Source of the DNA: Blastomussa wellsi
Taxonomy: Eukaryota; Cnidaria; Anthozoa; Scleractinia; Plerogyridae
Assembly (NCBI GenBank): GCA_947652115.1
Contig: OX393569.1
Span: 14,877,407-14,941,406, forward strand
Direction: 5' to 3'
DNA: 64,000 bases
Shown piece by piece: positions 36,001 to 47,259 of this stretch. A program made the translations under genes and the position numbers. The notes beneath the pieces are model-generated. The model was not told where the DNA came from, did not search any database, and saw only the letters and a list, made by a program, of their open reading frames with translations. Numbering within the stretch: the stretch's first letter is position 1; every line of letters starts with the position of its first letter.

Positions 36001-39000
36001 GGCTCGCTGTGCTTTTGAGAGAACAATAGAACAAGCAACAGAACAATGCCTCTATCCACCCGAACAAGTAACTGCTACACTAAAGGACCAGTAGTCGTAC
36101 AGGCTTATCAGAGCTGCTACACTACCAACAGGTACCATGAAAGTAAACTGCCGAGTAGGAGACGACACACAAACGAACCATTCGTAGGAGGCTATCCCAG
36201 GTCAATTCATTTCCGTAACGTAACCGGGACGCATCACCTGTTTCATCTGAAATGAATGTAAATTTTCGAGGCCTAGGAACTAGGCAAGATGATCAAATTT
36301 TTAGGACACCTGATATAACTGTACCTGGGAACTCAGCGAGTGTTGTCCACATCATATCTGTGTAGTCGTTAAACGTAAGAAGCTGACATCCACAATCAGG
36401 GTTCTTAGCTTCATTACCGCCAACTACAAGGAGATAACACACGCATTTACAATGCGTATTTCTTTTTCTAATGATTAAAGGGGCTGTGTAACTGCTGAGT
36501 TTAGTCTACGTTGTTAAGTTTTTCCAGAAACTTGCTATGAAACTTAATTTTAGCCAAGGAGTTACTTCTATGGATCTAAATAACAAAACAACAGCTTTAT
36601 TACCAACAAATATCAAAATCAAAGTTACAAAAAAAGAAATTAACTTTAAAACCTCTCAGCCTACTCAGTTTTTTAAAAACGATTGTTGTGTAGTATTTAG
36701 CTGTTTTGGTTTGTGCTAAAGTTTTCTACTATTTTTATGGTTTGTTTATAGTTCCGTTTCTAGTCCAAACTTATTGGAGTTTTCAAAATTCATATTGTGT
36801 TGGATACTCGACAAAGTGTTGGCCCTGCTTTTTTAGTCGAGCAGTGGATTGGTCAATTACGTGATAAGGAAGGGCAGATGCGGTGCACAGTTGTTGGGTT
36901 GTTCTTGGGAATAGCTGAGCACTCGGTTAGCAGAGCAAGAGGTACCAAGAGTCTGAATTGTCATTTTCTTTATTCTTCGAATACAAACAGCGGCTAACTA
37001 CAACTGCTACTCATACTTCAACTGCAACTTCAACTTCAACTAACAAGCGCTTGAAGGCTCATTAACTTTATAGGCAAACCGCAGACATGTTTGGGTTAGA
37101 ATCTTCGCTGACCTTGAATGAATCAGACATTACTGAGACGTACTTGAGAAAGCGAATGCAAACAGACCAACACGAAAAATCAAAACCAACTCAAAAAGCG
37201 AGTGTCCAATGACAAACTCACAAGAACGAAAACCGAATCAACACGAAACTATAACAGGAACTTTCATGGAGGTTCAAGCCAATGTCAGCAAAAATTTCCA
37301 GCTGTGCTCCAAACAAACACTCAGTCCAGTAACCAACACAATATGAATTTAGAAACCTCGAATAACCAAAACAGCTAAATATGTCACAACAGTTTATCGT
37401 AATCTGCTTCAATCTTTCTCACTTCGTCCACCCCTACCTTCTTTTATATTTCCTATTTGTTACTGAATTGTCCTTCAAAGTGGTGGCAATTTTCTTCTGT
37501 CTAAATTTGGCTAAATCGTACCTTTGCAGCTCCCTCCAGCTTCATTCAGACTTTGGTACATTTCTGTGGTCATTAACACTATTCCGTAATATGTAAAAGC
37601 CAAGTTAAGCCTGCAGAGAAAAATGGTGAGAGAAATTGGATAGAAATTACAAGGTCAGTATTTTATTAAAAGGAATAGCAGAAAATTAGAGTGTTGTGAT
37701 ATCAAAGGAACGTTACTACATGTACGCCACAGATTGCACACGTTGTTTGTAATATTTTACTCTGTGTTAGTTTCCTTATCAGTCATAGCCATACGTGTTT
37801 ATTTGGAGGTCCGTTGTTTTGAGTCAAATGAGTCAATGAGCCATGCATGATTCAATGATATAATTTGGTTTTATCAACTGGGTTGATAATGTGAACTGGC
37901 CACCGTAAAGAGATTCAAGAGCTGACGTTTCGAGCGTTAGCACTTCGTCGGAGCGATTCGCTTCCCATCGACGCAGCACCACAGTTTCTTTAGAAACTTA
38001 ACCCCTCTGTTCATGATTTAATGAGTAATTTTCGAACAAAGCAGGTTATTATCTATTGAATCACGGTTTGACGGACGGGTAGACAAATTAGCTTAGAAGT
38101 TCCACTACAGCTTTCTTGCGGCACTTAGCTTTCGTTTGTTAGCATAGGCACTACTATTTTCAAATTACTTACTGTGATTTAAAATTTGACTCATTAACTC
38201 ATAAAAACTTTACTCTCATTTTTTTGATATGAGTCCCATGCAATCGGTTTCATATGTAATGAGACGGGGGGGGGGGGGGGGGTCAAGGGTATTTTCGTGA
38301 TCCGGTATTTTGTGCTCTGTGAATCGTGATTTGATAAAAAACCTGTTCCATGAATCGTGATTGAAATGTATTCCGTGAGGTGTGAAATGCAAACGTCCTT
38401 GGCTGTGAATCGTGAATAGATAAGAAATAAATCATGAATGTCTAACGTTGAGTTCGTAGTTGAATTTCACTGCATTGTGATCAGATTTTTCGTGATTCGT
38501 GAAATCGAAATTTTACTATGATCATGACTTCGTGACAAACCCCCCCCCCCCCCCCCACCCTTGCCCACCCTCTGAAATTGAGTTGGATTTGACATGAAAA
38601 TTCGCATGCTGATAAAACACTTCTTCATATGAATGGTTTAGCACAAAGACCCGTTTTGACACAGAGGCAAAGGCAACTCGAAATTGGCCTATTGTGCTCA
38701 TTCGGAAGGAAGATGAAATGTACTTTTCTTTCCATTTTCTTTACCCTTAAATAGGGTCAGGGTTTAAGAAGTGACTCATCCCCAGTCGTCTCCTGTGAGA
38801 AAATGACAAGACACAATGGCAAGGAGCAATCCCATAATTCCCCATGCCTGCCATGTTTCAGATGCTCTCCAAACCTGGGGGGGGGTACTCCCTTATATTA
38901 GGTACATAGGTATGTGAAGCCCCACAGGGTATGGTTTTTGAGCCGTTTTGGTCTGAAAACGGGTTACATTTTGGCTTTTATGGTCTGAAATTGGGTATGG

Positions 39001-42000
39001 TTTTTGGGTGAACATTTACGAAAGCTTATAAACATATTAACTGGGACGAGTAACTGATGAGAGAAAAAGAGAAATAGATAAAATATATTTTCAAGGTCAG
39101 CTCTGAAAACGTGTATGGATTTTTGAGGCCAGGTCTGAAAATGGGCGTGGAAAATGGCATGCATTGGTCTGAAATAGGGTCTGGATTTGGTGATCCAGGC
39201 GGCACACCCCCACCAAGAATTACAAGGACTACCCCCCCAGGAAATGTATTTCAAAATACCCATGCCAGAAAAATACCTATGGCGAAGCGATTTGCTCACG
39301 CTATCAGCATGCTCCATTGGATTATGGAGCATGCTTATGTACACTGAATTTGATTGCGTGGCTCTGCTAGCTATGTTATAAACATCTATTGTATCTGCAC
39401 TCACCAAATAAACCATAATAGAAATGATGTTTTTCTATACTCTGGGCTAATCAAGTCTTTAAATCTTCCTTGTCTACCATTCTATTGGAAACAATGTGTA
39501 GGGTTCATGCAGATAAACAAGTCAGACTTTTTTTCAGACTATTCAAAATCTAATGTGTCATTTTCAAATACGTAATAAGCAATGCGAGAAAACAATTTGC
39601 CATAAAACTATTTCAAGTTAAAATGCAATTTTCCTTATTATGGTATCAAAAAATGCCACTAGCCAAAAAGAACTTTTTTTAATTGAACTAATTACAATAC
39701 AATGCATAACAAGACAACCATTACTTACAAAAATTGCATACCTAAACAGGAGTTCTCTAACTTACATTACAATTGCGTTAGAAAAATGAAAACACTTACT
39801 ATGAGGAAACGATTGTAGGAAACACTGAGTGGTAATGTACAGGGTAATAAATTGGTATGACTAGCATTTAGCAAAGAGAAGAAAAAAAAAGGAAGGGGGA
39901 AAAAAGAAAGGGAAAGAGAACTAACAGCTTAGGCCTTAAAGATTGATTTGCGATTTGCATTTACTTTGTTCGATCATGAATTTACTTTTAAGGAAAACAA
40001 GGAAGGCTTCGAAAAAATAGTTTTCTTTCTATCTTGACGCAAGGTAGATATCATATTTGGCAATTATTAAGCAGAGGTTTAAACTAAAAGAACTTGGACA
40101 TTTACCAAGCATTATATATAGAAGAATATTTTGTAATATAATTTGGTGTTAACAACAGAATATAAATTTCTTTAATTAGTTTTCTTTTGGACTATTTAAT
40201 TTAAACTATTAATTTCACTTTTTTTACTATTTTATTTCTGAAAGGGCATAGCCAGGGTTTTCAGGGGGGGAGGGGGGTAACACACACCCAGGGTAAAGCA
40301 CGACTTGTTTTTTTTTTTTTGTATGACTGACAGTTGAAAGCTGTGCCTATGTTTACAACCTTGTTCCCCAGGTCTCTAATCTTCCCACCCTTCCGGAATG
40401 AGACCAGGAAGATGAGAGATGATGGGAACAAGTTTGCCTTGCTGACTGTTCTCTGACTCAATGAAAATCTGGACTCTATGTCTGTTAACCCGAACCTGAG
40501 ATTCCAAATGAACCCAAATTGATGTGTTGCACTGAATTAGTGCTGTCACTCACCTCACCAGCATCTTCAAGATACCCTGGCGGCATTTCACTTTTGTTAG
40601 TTCTTGCCACTTTTTGAAGCATTCTCATGGCTTTTTCTTTTTCACCAGAAGCAAGATAATATCTACAGGACTCTGGAAGCCACTAGGTTAAAACAAAACA
40701 ATTAAATACTAACGGTCCATATCTGTAGTGTTTTCACAAGGTGGCTTTTCTACTATAAAAAACCTATTATTACATGCAATATAATGTTTAAAAACTGTTG
40801 ATTGCCTAGTGTGCGACCATTCAAATGGAAGCTTTTGAGTATAGTAATTTAATCTGCTACTGTGGATTAGGTTATGCAAGGTGGGAATCCGAGTGAGGCT
40901 TGCTGTAAATTCATAGTGCAAATACTCACATAACTCATCATAATAAAGATTAGAAGTGGCACAGTCAGAAATCCTAACAGCCATCTCCAGCCTAATGTTG
41001 GCATCACAGCCATAGCAATTCCAACAGTGAAGACAGATCCTATTGACCAGAAAAACTGTAAAGAAAAAATGTCAAATACATAAGCTTATTTAAACAGAGA
41101 TTCCACCCCACCCACTTTGGGTTAGCCTCTTCTGAAACCTCTCGTTTTTCATTTCAAAAGGTTGGAATCTCTGCTTACACAGTGGTCAAAACTGCAGCAG
41201 CAGGTGGACTCAGTCCCCAGTCCTAAAAGATCCAAAGGGATTCATTTTGCACAGACAGCTATGTACATGTAAATCTAGGTCTTTGCATGCATTGTGGCCC
41301 TATTTATGTAGCCATATTATTTAAGACAGCTCCTGCCCTCTTCCCCAGGCCTCCCTCCTTGGTTGTGTGTAGCCCAGCAAAGGAGGGAGGCCTGGTTTAT
41401 AACCAAACAAACTTCTTTTATCATAATTATAAAAATGGAAAAAAAGTTAATTATAAGCGCTTACTGAGAGGGATAAAATGCAGTATGACCGTGAACTTGA
41501 TGGAAGAAACTCAGCTAACAGAGTTGTCCTACAAGCAAAAAATATTAATTTTGTGATCACACTGCAGATAATGCACAATTTTTGGTATGAAAAGAATTCA
41601 GCATAACAGTTACAGAGGCGAGCATGGCCAAGTGGTTAGAGGTCCCAGGTTCAAATCCTCCTCTCTACCACTAGATGGACTTGTTATTCAACTCCTCCAT
41701 GCTTTGTAAACAACCAACTGGTCTGACACCTGCTAATTGGGATTTTTAATGAATTTCTGTTGATTTACCATATCTGTTTTATTTACAGTCCAGTCCTACA
41801 TTAGCACTGCCATGCTAAATACATTGATACATGCATAAAGTGATTTATTTTTATTTGCAATTAAAATTAACTTACGATTGTGGTGCACCACCAATTCCAA
41901 AACCAACTAAGCAGCGTAAAGCAATGATCCAATAGTAGTGAGGAGAGAAAGCGCTAATAAAACCAAAATAAAATATCCAGCTGGCACATATAACTATGAC

Positions 42001-45000
42001 CTGTAAAAACAATGAGAATGTATTGTTAGCAGGCCTTAACCAGCAGTTTTCAACTATGCTGACAATTAATGTATATGGCATGTAAGTGGATGCTTGTATG
42101 CAGGGTTCGTATTCTTTTGAGCTTTTGAAATTTCCTGACCTTTTCCATGGCTTCTCCAAGTTTTCCATGACCTAAATTTGACAATTTTCTTGGAAATCAT
42201 CTTTCATTTTGGGTACATCTTAACCATTTTGTCCATGAAAAACCCTAATTTATTTTGTACTTTTTTAAATAAACATAATTTTCCATGACTTTCTATGACC
42301 CACACTTAAATTCCATGACTTTCCAGGCCTGGAAAATGAAATTCTAAAATTCTATGACTTTCCAGGTTTTCCATGACCTGTACGAACCCTGTGACTGTTG
42401 TATGTATAGTCTTAACTTACAGTTTTGCGTCCATAATTGTCTGCCAACCATCCCCAAAAGGACGACCCTAACATCATTCCAACAAAAACAACCTGCAAAT
42501 AAAAAAATATAACAATGCAGCTCTATCTGTCAGTGGCATAGTATCAGTAGCATAATACATATTAGTTTTAGTCCACTGAGCTGCAGATTAAACTATAATA
42601 AAGTTAACATAACAGCCTATGGACTGCAATGTGATTTTAATAAGCACTACTACAGTCTACTACTACTACTACTAGAAATGAGTTCAACTTAGGCCTACTT
42701 AAGGTTGCTATGTTTTTTTTCTTGGACATATTTAGAATAGTTAGCCGAATTTTGGCAATCTGACAAATTGAGATATCTTGTCGCACAGTCACTTGAGAAA
42801 CTTTCACCAATGAAAAATTATGTTTTCTAGTCTCTAGGGAAGGAACACTGAGATTTCCAACACTGTGAGGGGCATGGTGGCCAAATGGTTAGTGCACTGG
42901 ACTCTAGTTTGATATACCTGATCCTCCACCCATGTGTCTAAATCAATACTGGATAATTTAATGCTGGGGATAACCTTGTGATTAACTACTGTAGCATTCC
43001 ATCCGGGAGAGAAGAAATACTCCTCTAGAGAGTCACTTAATTCTTAGAAACCAGCCTGCCTGAACACAGACTTACTGTTGTAACCAAGGCTTCTTTCCAA
43101 GATGGCAGATGCCAGATGCAGCGGATAGTTGGTGCGAGAATTGACAGCAGCATCATCTCCAGAGCATCAGCAATCTAGCATAAGATGCAGGTATATGAAA
43201 CGATTTGTAAGTCCGAGTTGTGCTTGCCTTTTGCTGTAGACGATTTAGCTTTTTACAGTAATTCGGGACATCACATTTTCAAATGTTTTGCGAGAAAGTA
43301 CAAATAACTCACTTTTCTTGTGTGCTTAATATTTTTTACTTAAATTCCTGAAATTAGAATTACTGCACGCCACATGATAATATATAAAACACAAGAGAAT
43401 TTCATCTCATTTCCAAACATCAAGAAGATGTTGAATTACAGATGCACAGCATCTGGTATTTTTTGCAAAATTCAAGGTATTTGGAAAACTTAGTTTTTGA
43501 GAGGGCCTCTATAATGATCACTAGGAACAATAAGTTTAAGTACATGTACCTGATTCATTCAGCAGAATATTACTCATTTAACAAAGGTATTACAATGATG
43601 TACATAAGGTAATTGTTTCATCACAGTTAAAGCGGCCAATGGCTTTAAGCCCAAATTGAAATGTAGCGAGTCATGTTAAACATACTTACTGTAAAAAATC
43701 CAACCATCAATAAAATTCTTATTTGAAATTTGCCAAAGCCAATTTTCTCCACGGCTTCAGACAGAGTATAAGTTAACTCTCCAGAATCTGTGACAAGAAG
43801 AAAAAAATACATTTCATAGCTATAATGGATCCAGATTGGTGGTGTCATTCAATATGAAACTCCCCACAACCAGATGCCAAAATAGAAAAAAATAAGGACC
43901 CATTGGTTAGACAGAACATGAACACAGAGGGGAGGGGGGAGGCAAGATTTTTGGCCTGTTAACTTTAGGGGCTACAATGTTTGGGCCTTCACCTTTGAAA
44001 TACTGCCCCCCTCCCCCCAATAGTTAATGACCGCTCCCTAAATCTTGTATACTCTGGTACATACTCGAACCTGGGTCCCACCTCCTTAGGGCACTTCAAA
44101 CAGAAACATATTTTAATTGAACACATTTCCTCATATCTGGGAGATTTTATAGTCAAGCTCAGGAAGATTGGGTAATTCTGTCTCTATCCAGATGACTCCC
44201 ACACAAATTATCTATTGCAGGTTATTAGAAACATTAAGCTCTAAACATTTAAAAGTAAAATAATAATAATAATAATTTATATAATTATAATAATGATAAT
44301 GATAACAACTATAACAATGATACTGTACAGGTAATGATGGTGATGATGACGATGATGATGATGATGATAATTTGCTGGTTCGAAACACTGCATCAACTAG
44401 CCACATAAATATGTTATTTGTCACAAGTTACTGTTAACTTCTATTGTCAAGTTTTATAATGGGCCATTCCATTTAATATCCGCACCCCCTTATCGAGTGT
44501 CTTTGCTGTCTATACCCCCTCAGAAATAGCTCTTGAAGACCCCCTCAGGAAAGTGGCGACACAATCCACCCTTCAGAAAAACTAAGAGATCAAAGCCGCC
44601 AACATACAGTAGCTGCCCCCTCAGAAATAACGTTTAAGAAGCCCCCCTCCCCCTAGGATTTCTTTGACCCTCAATGGGGGGGGGGGTGTGCGAATAAAAA
44701 AACGAATGGCCCAATATGGATTATAATATGGAATAAAAAAAACATTTTTTACTGTTAGGCAGAGAAGGAAATATAGAAGACTAATTCATCACAAGCTGAC
44801 TATATAAATTCACAAAACATTGCCGGGCACTTAAATTCAAACCAACATGAATATCAATAATAATATTATTTTATTTGAGAAATTACTCACCCACATCTAC
44901 TATATTATTCGTGTTCTTGCAATAAAAAGGTTGTTTTTCAGTAGAACAGAATAAATAAATAATTCTAGTTCTAAACAGCTAAATATACAAACGATTGCAT

Positions 45001-45472
45001 AAGTCAATAATTTATTTGTCCCATAGGTCGACTTAAACTAAAATTATGATAATATCAGCAGCTTCGGAAATTGATTATAATTTATAAGCTTTTAAAAAAT
45101 CATTCTTACTGATGGACAACTTGTCCCGAATGAATTTCATCTAAACGGAAGGAAAAACCGGCTTTCCAGTCCACGTTCGTAAGGCATACAACGAATTTTC
45201 CATTAAGTAAACACTGCCACTGGTTCACCTCAGGTTATCTAAAGCTGAAATTATATTTTATTTTCTGTCAACGTGTCAAAACGAATTAAAAGTTTTCAAC
45301 ACAAAAATTAAATGTTGTCATTACCTTCGAGTTCATCGAATTCGTCCCCAGCAACTAATGGCATAAATATATCCCCTGTAAGCCCATCGACTTCTTCTGT
45401 TAAGCCATGCCTTGGCGATCGATATTTTGAGAAACGAACCGCAACTTCTTCTGGATCACTTTCGGCATCCAT
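33007..45472 (-). CDS. SV2/SVOP-family major facilitator transporter
   Basis: Twelve-helix membrane transporter related to synaptic vesicle 2-related proteins; substrate unknown. Minus-strand exons: 45325-45472, 43690-43787, 43076-43174, 42421-42492, 41876-42000, 41465-41528, 40930-41055, 40554-40682, 39405-39481, 37522-37610, 36325-36423, 35517-35628, 34797-34878, 33934-34023, 33007-33201. Every junction agrees in phase; the model is 534 residues (human SVOP is about 550). Visible family features: [16 protein letters not shown] before helix 1, [11 protein letters not shown], the MFS loop motif [78 protein letters not shown] and PIETKGRP near the end. In the last exon the reading frame runs into Leu-rich sequence after [11 protein letters not shown] strong donor (GTG before gtaaga, about 33085) suggests splicing to an unseen terminal exon. 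Introns carry hAT-like and SINE insertions. Confidence 0.93.
33268..33396. repeat. Short fold-back MITE
   Basis: CATATACCAAGTCAATA pairs with TATTGACTTGGTATATG; flanking CGAGCAT and GAGCATCG are also related. It lies upstream of the last SVOP-like exon, in an intron. Confidence 0.75.
35690..35870. repeat. Dispersed repeat, related to 765-885
   Basis: ATCTCGCGCCACATTTTCAA, CAATCAGAAGTAAAACC and CGTACGTTTTCCCGCGCT align with ATATCGCGCCACTTTCTTG, CAATCAGAAGTATTTTAAA and CGCACGTTTTCTCGTGCT near 785-865. Both copies therefore belong to one interspersed family. Confidence 0.6.
37861..37955 (-). repeat. Penelope-type terminus, hammerhead-like relic
   Basis: Minus strand reads TCCGACGAAGTGCTAACGC, then TCGAAACGTCAGC and the same ATCTCTTTACGGTGG and ATCAACCCAGTTGATAAAACC tail as the copy at 30821-30914. 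It differs from the hammerhead box CTGANGA at one position (CCGACGA) and retains GAAAC, so it is the better preserved of the two. Confidence 0.6.
38266..38562. repeat. Fold-back element with poly-G/poly-C ends
   Basis: A G run followed by TCAAGGGTATTTTCGTGATC faces a C run preceded by CATGACTTCGTGACAAA. GTGAATCGTGATT-like units recur inside. It lies in an SVOP-like intron. Confidence 0.65.
38870..39250. repeat. Dispersed repeat with GGGTATGG motifs
   Basis: Starts with a G run and GTACTCCCTTATATTAGG, then repeated GGTCTGAAA and GGGTATGGTTTTTG units, ending in a C-rich ACTACCCCCCCAGG. Related motifs (GGGTAGGGTATGGTTTTTTG, AAAAAGGGTATCACG) occur at about 16955-17000. Confidence 0.55.
41614..41710 (+). 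repeat. tRNA-like SINE head
   Basis: AGCATGGCCAAGTGGTTAGAG is an A-box-like D-arm and CCAGGTTCAAATCCTCC a B-box-like T-arm, as in class II tRNAs. The usual SINE body does not follow. It lies in an SVOP-like intron. Confidence 0.5.
42101..42391. repeat. hAT-like inverted-repeat element
   Basis: Termini are CAGGGTTCGTA and TACGAACCCTG. CCATGACTTTC and TTTTCCATGACC motifs recur on both sides, often as subterminal repeats. A CAGGG start is typical of hAT elements. It has no ORF of note and lies in an SVOP-like intron. Confidence 0.8.
42867..43050 (+). repeat. tRNA-derived SINE copy
   Basis: The head GGTGGCCAAATGGTTAGTGC and the body with ATAATTTAATGCTGGGG, GTAGCATTCCATCCGGGAG and AAATACTCCTC match the SINE at 53181-53480, with decay. 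Confidence 0.65.
44334..44369. repeat. GAT microsatellite
   Basis: Interrupted GAT array in the first long intron of the SVOP-like gene. Confidence 0.85.
44461..44712. repeat. Inverted-repeat DNA element
   Basis: GGGCCATTCCATTT at the left faces GAATGGCCC at the right. The inside is C-rich, with CCCCCTCAGAAATA repeated three times. Confidence 0.75.
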
Positions 45473-45884
45473 GTTTTGAAGTCTCGCACAGTGAGTATAT
45501 TAACTCAACCGATTTTCTAATTGAATCCACCAAAGGGAAATATGTTCACCTCTTACAATTTTCGTCAAAAATTTCAGCAAGAAAAGAGGTAAACAACACT
45601 GAATCGAACGTGATGAAAAATATTAGAAGACATGCGAATTCGCCGCCATGATCACAATATAAGTACCCACAATCCTTTGGAACGTCATAAGTTGCGATTT
45701 GCGTGCTAAATTCTTTCCTTTTTCCGGTGAAGTGTACAACAGAGACCGTAAACAGAGAAACTGAATTTTCGAGATGGCGCTTTTGATTATTTTTTCGTTA
45801 TAACTTTAATATCTATTTTGCTATGCTTTTCCAAGAATCGGAAACAGAGTACATAAGCCCAAAGCGTATATACGGGCAAGGTTT

Positions 45885-45975
45885 TTTGGCAAGTTGAGTT
45901 GCCCAAAAATTTTGGGGGGGGGTGGGGAGTTGGGGACTGTATCCAACCCCCCTCGCCCGTACGCCTATGACAGAG
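45885..45975. repeat. Dispersed G-rich repeat end
   Basis: TTGCCCAAAAATTTTGGGGG and CGCCCGTACGCCTATGAC match a module near 19535-19660 (TTTGCCCAAAAAATTTCCCC, TCATACGCCTATGACG). It lies upstream of SVOP-like exon 1. Confidence 0.5.
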
Positions 45976-46759
45976 TATACACACGAGTACTACAAAAGCG
46001 CAGACAGGGAACGGGAGTGAACCGGCGTTTGAACTTTTTGCAGCGATTCCGGCACACAATATCACGTGCAGTTATTTGACTGCGATCATTCTGTTCGTTT
46101 AACTTTCAACGCTAGCAGTATTTTTACGTTACTTTTTGACGGTAACAGCAGCTGAGGGTGCGGTAGATCATGCCCTAAGTCTACGTTCACTCCCATCCGG
46201 ATGAATTTGAAAAAGTAACTTTTTTTCTCTGGATTGGCCTTCCGTCCGTCCATACCCTAAAACGGCGTTTTCGGTCACCAAAAACGAAACGTTTTCAAAA
46301 CGACTCAACTAATCTCAACTCAACTTTTATTCAAAATTTTCTCCAAAGAGCTGGCTAGGTGTGTTAGTGTGGACTGTGAAAACGGAACTTTTTGAAAACG
46401 ATGACATCAAAACAGTCGACTCAGGTGATGAATGCATTCCCTCGTGTGTATTTAAGCGTTTCTGGTGAACCAGCGTTTCAATATCGATGGTGAAACAATT
46501 TAAAAACGGTATAATGTGGACAGAAAACATTTTATCCACTTTTGAGGCGAAAACGCCAATTTCAAATTTATCCGGCTTAGCGTGGACGCAGCCTAAGGAT
46601 GGTTTGAGGTTTTTCTAAACAGGTACCAAGATAGATCTCATGCATGGTTAGGCACGGTAAACACGTTTGAGTATATAAAAACGTTGTTGTCCTACCTCTA
46701 AGTAAAGTGTTCCTGTTACCGGCATTAAAAGCATTAAAAGAAGATCTAAATTTACATAC

Positions 46760-46913
46760 CATCTCCACTGGCCTTTATTGTGTCGTAATTTTTGCCTGCG
46801 GATAGCTCTATGGGTTCTTTTGATAGCGAGTCCCGATCGTAGTCTGAAAATGACGGCGGAGTGTGCACTCCGGGAGACGGTCGACCTTCCGTGAAATATC
46901 CACTCATCGCCAT
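46760..46913 (-). CDS. Candidate alternative first exon of the SVOP-like transporter
   Basis: On the minus strand an ATG at 46913 (or in-frame 46907) opens MAMSGYFTEGRPSPGVHTPP and ends GATG before gtatgt, phase 1. Exon 2 of the transporter (43690-43787) requires phase 1, so the two join in frame, giving an acidic cytosolic N-terminus of 51 codons. That is nearly the length of the 49-codon N-terminus encoded by the exon at 45325-45472. It has no stop codon and a good donor. It could instead be the first exon of a separate gene; the one-in-three phase match is only moderate support. Confidence 0.5.
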
Positions 46914-47259
46914 GTTCCATGAACTTTTCAGTAGTACTGTATAGTATAAGCAAGGTAGGTTCTTGACACGTTCTTAACCTTCGGCTTGGCGATATCATAC
47001 GATCTGTCAAGACCCAAGGCACTTTTTCTCGACACTTCCTTGATTCTGTAAGAAAATGTTACTTGGAGTCATATTGATGAAGGCGCCACCAGCTTTTAAA
47101 ACAATTATTCCTTTTATCAACCGGTTTGAACTCGTAGTAACCCTTCTTAACAGCTCAGCGTGACCTAAAGAAAGGTACCGTCTATTTTGCTGTACTTCAT
47201 AAAAGAATTTCACATTTGTTTCAAGTAATAGCACTTGAAAAACTTGAGACTTAACGGAT

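Noticed and set aside
41588..41612. Candidate SVOP-like exon on the minus strand reading YAEFFSYQK, resembling the family motif YAEFLP
   Set aside because: It lacks an acceptor and is out of phase. A proper exon at 41465-41528 ([14 protein letters not shown]) with acceptor, donor and matching phases fills the same place in the protein.
47007..47234. Minus-strand ORF upstream of the alternative transporter exon
   Set aside because: It is in a different frame from MAMSGYF and has no good donor in phase; more likely promoter or untranslated sequence.
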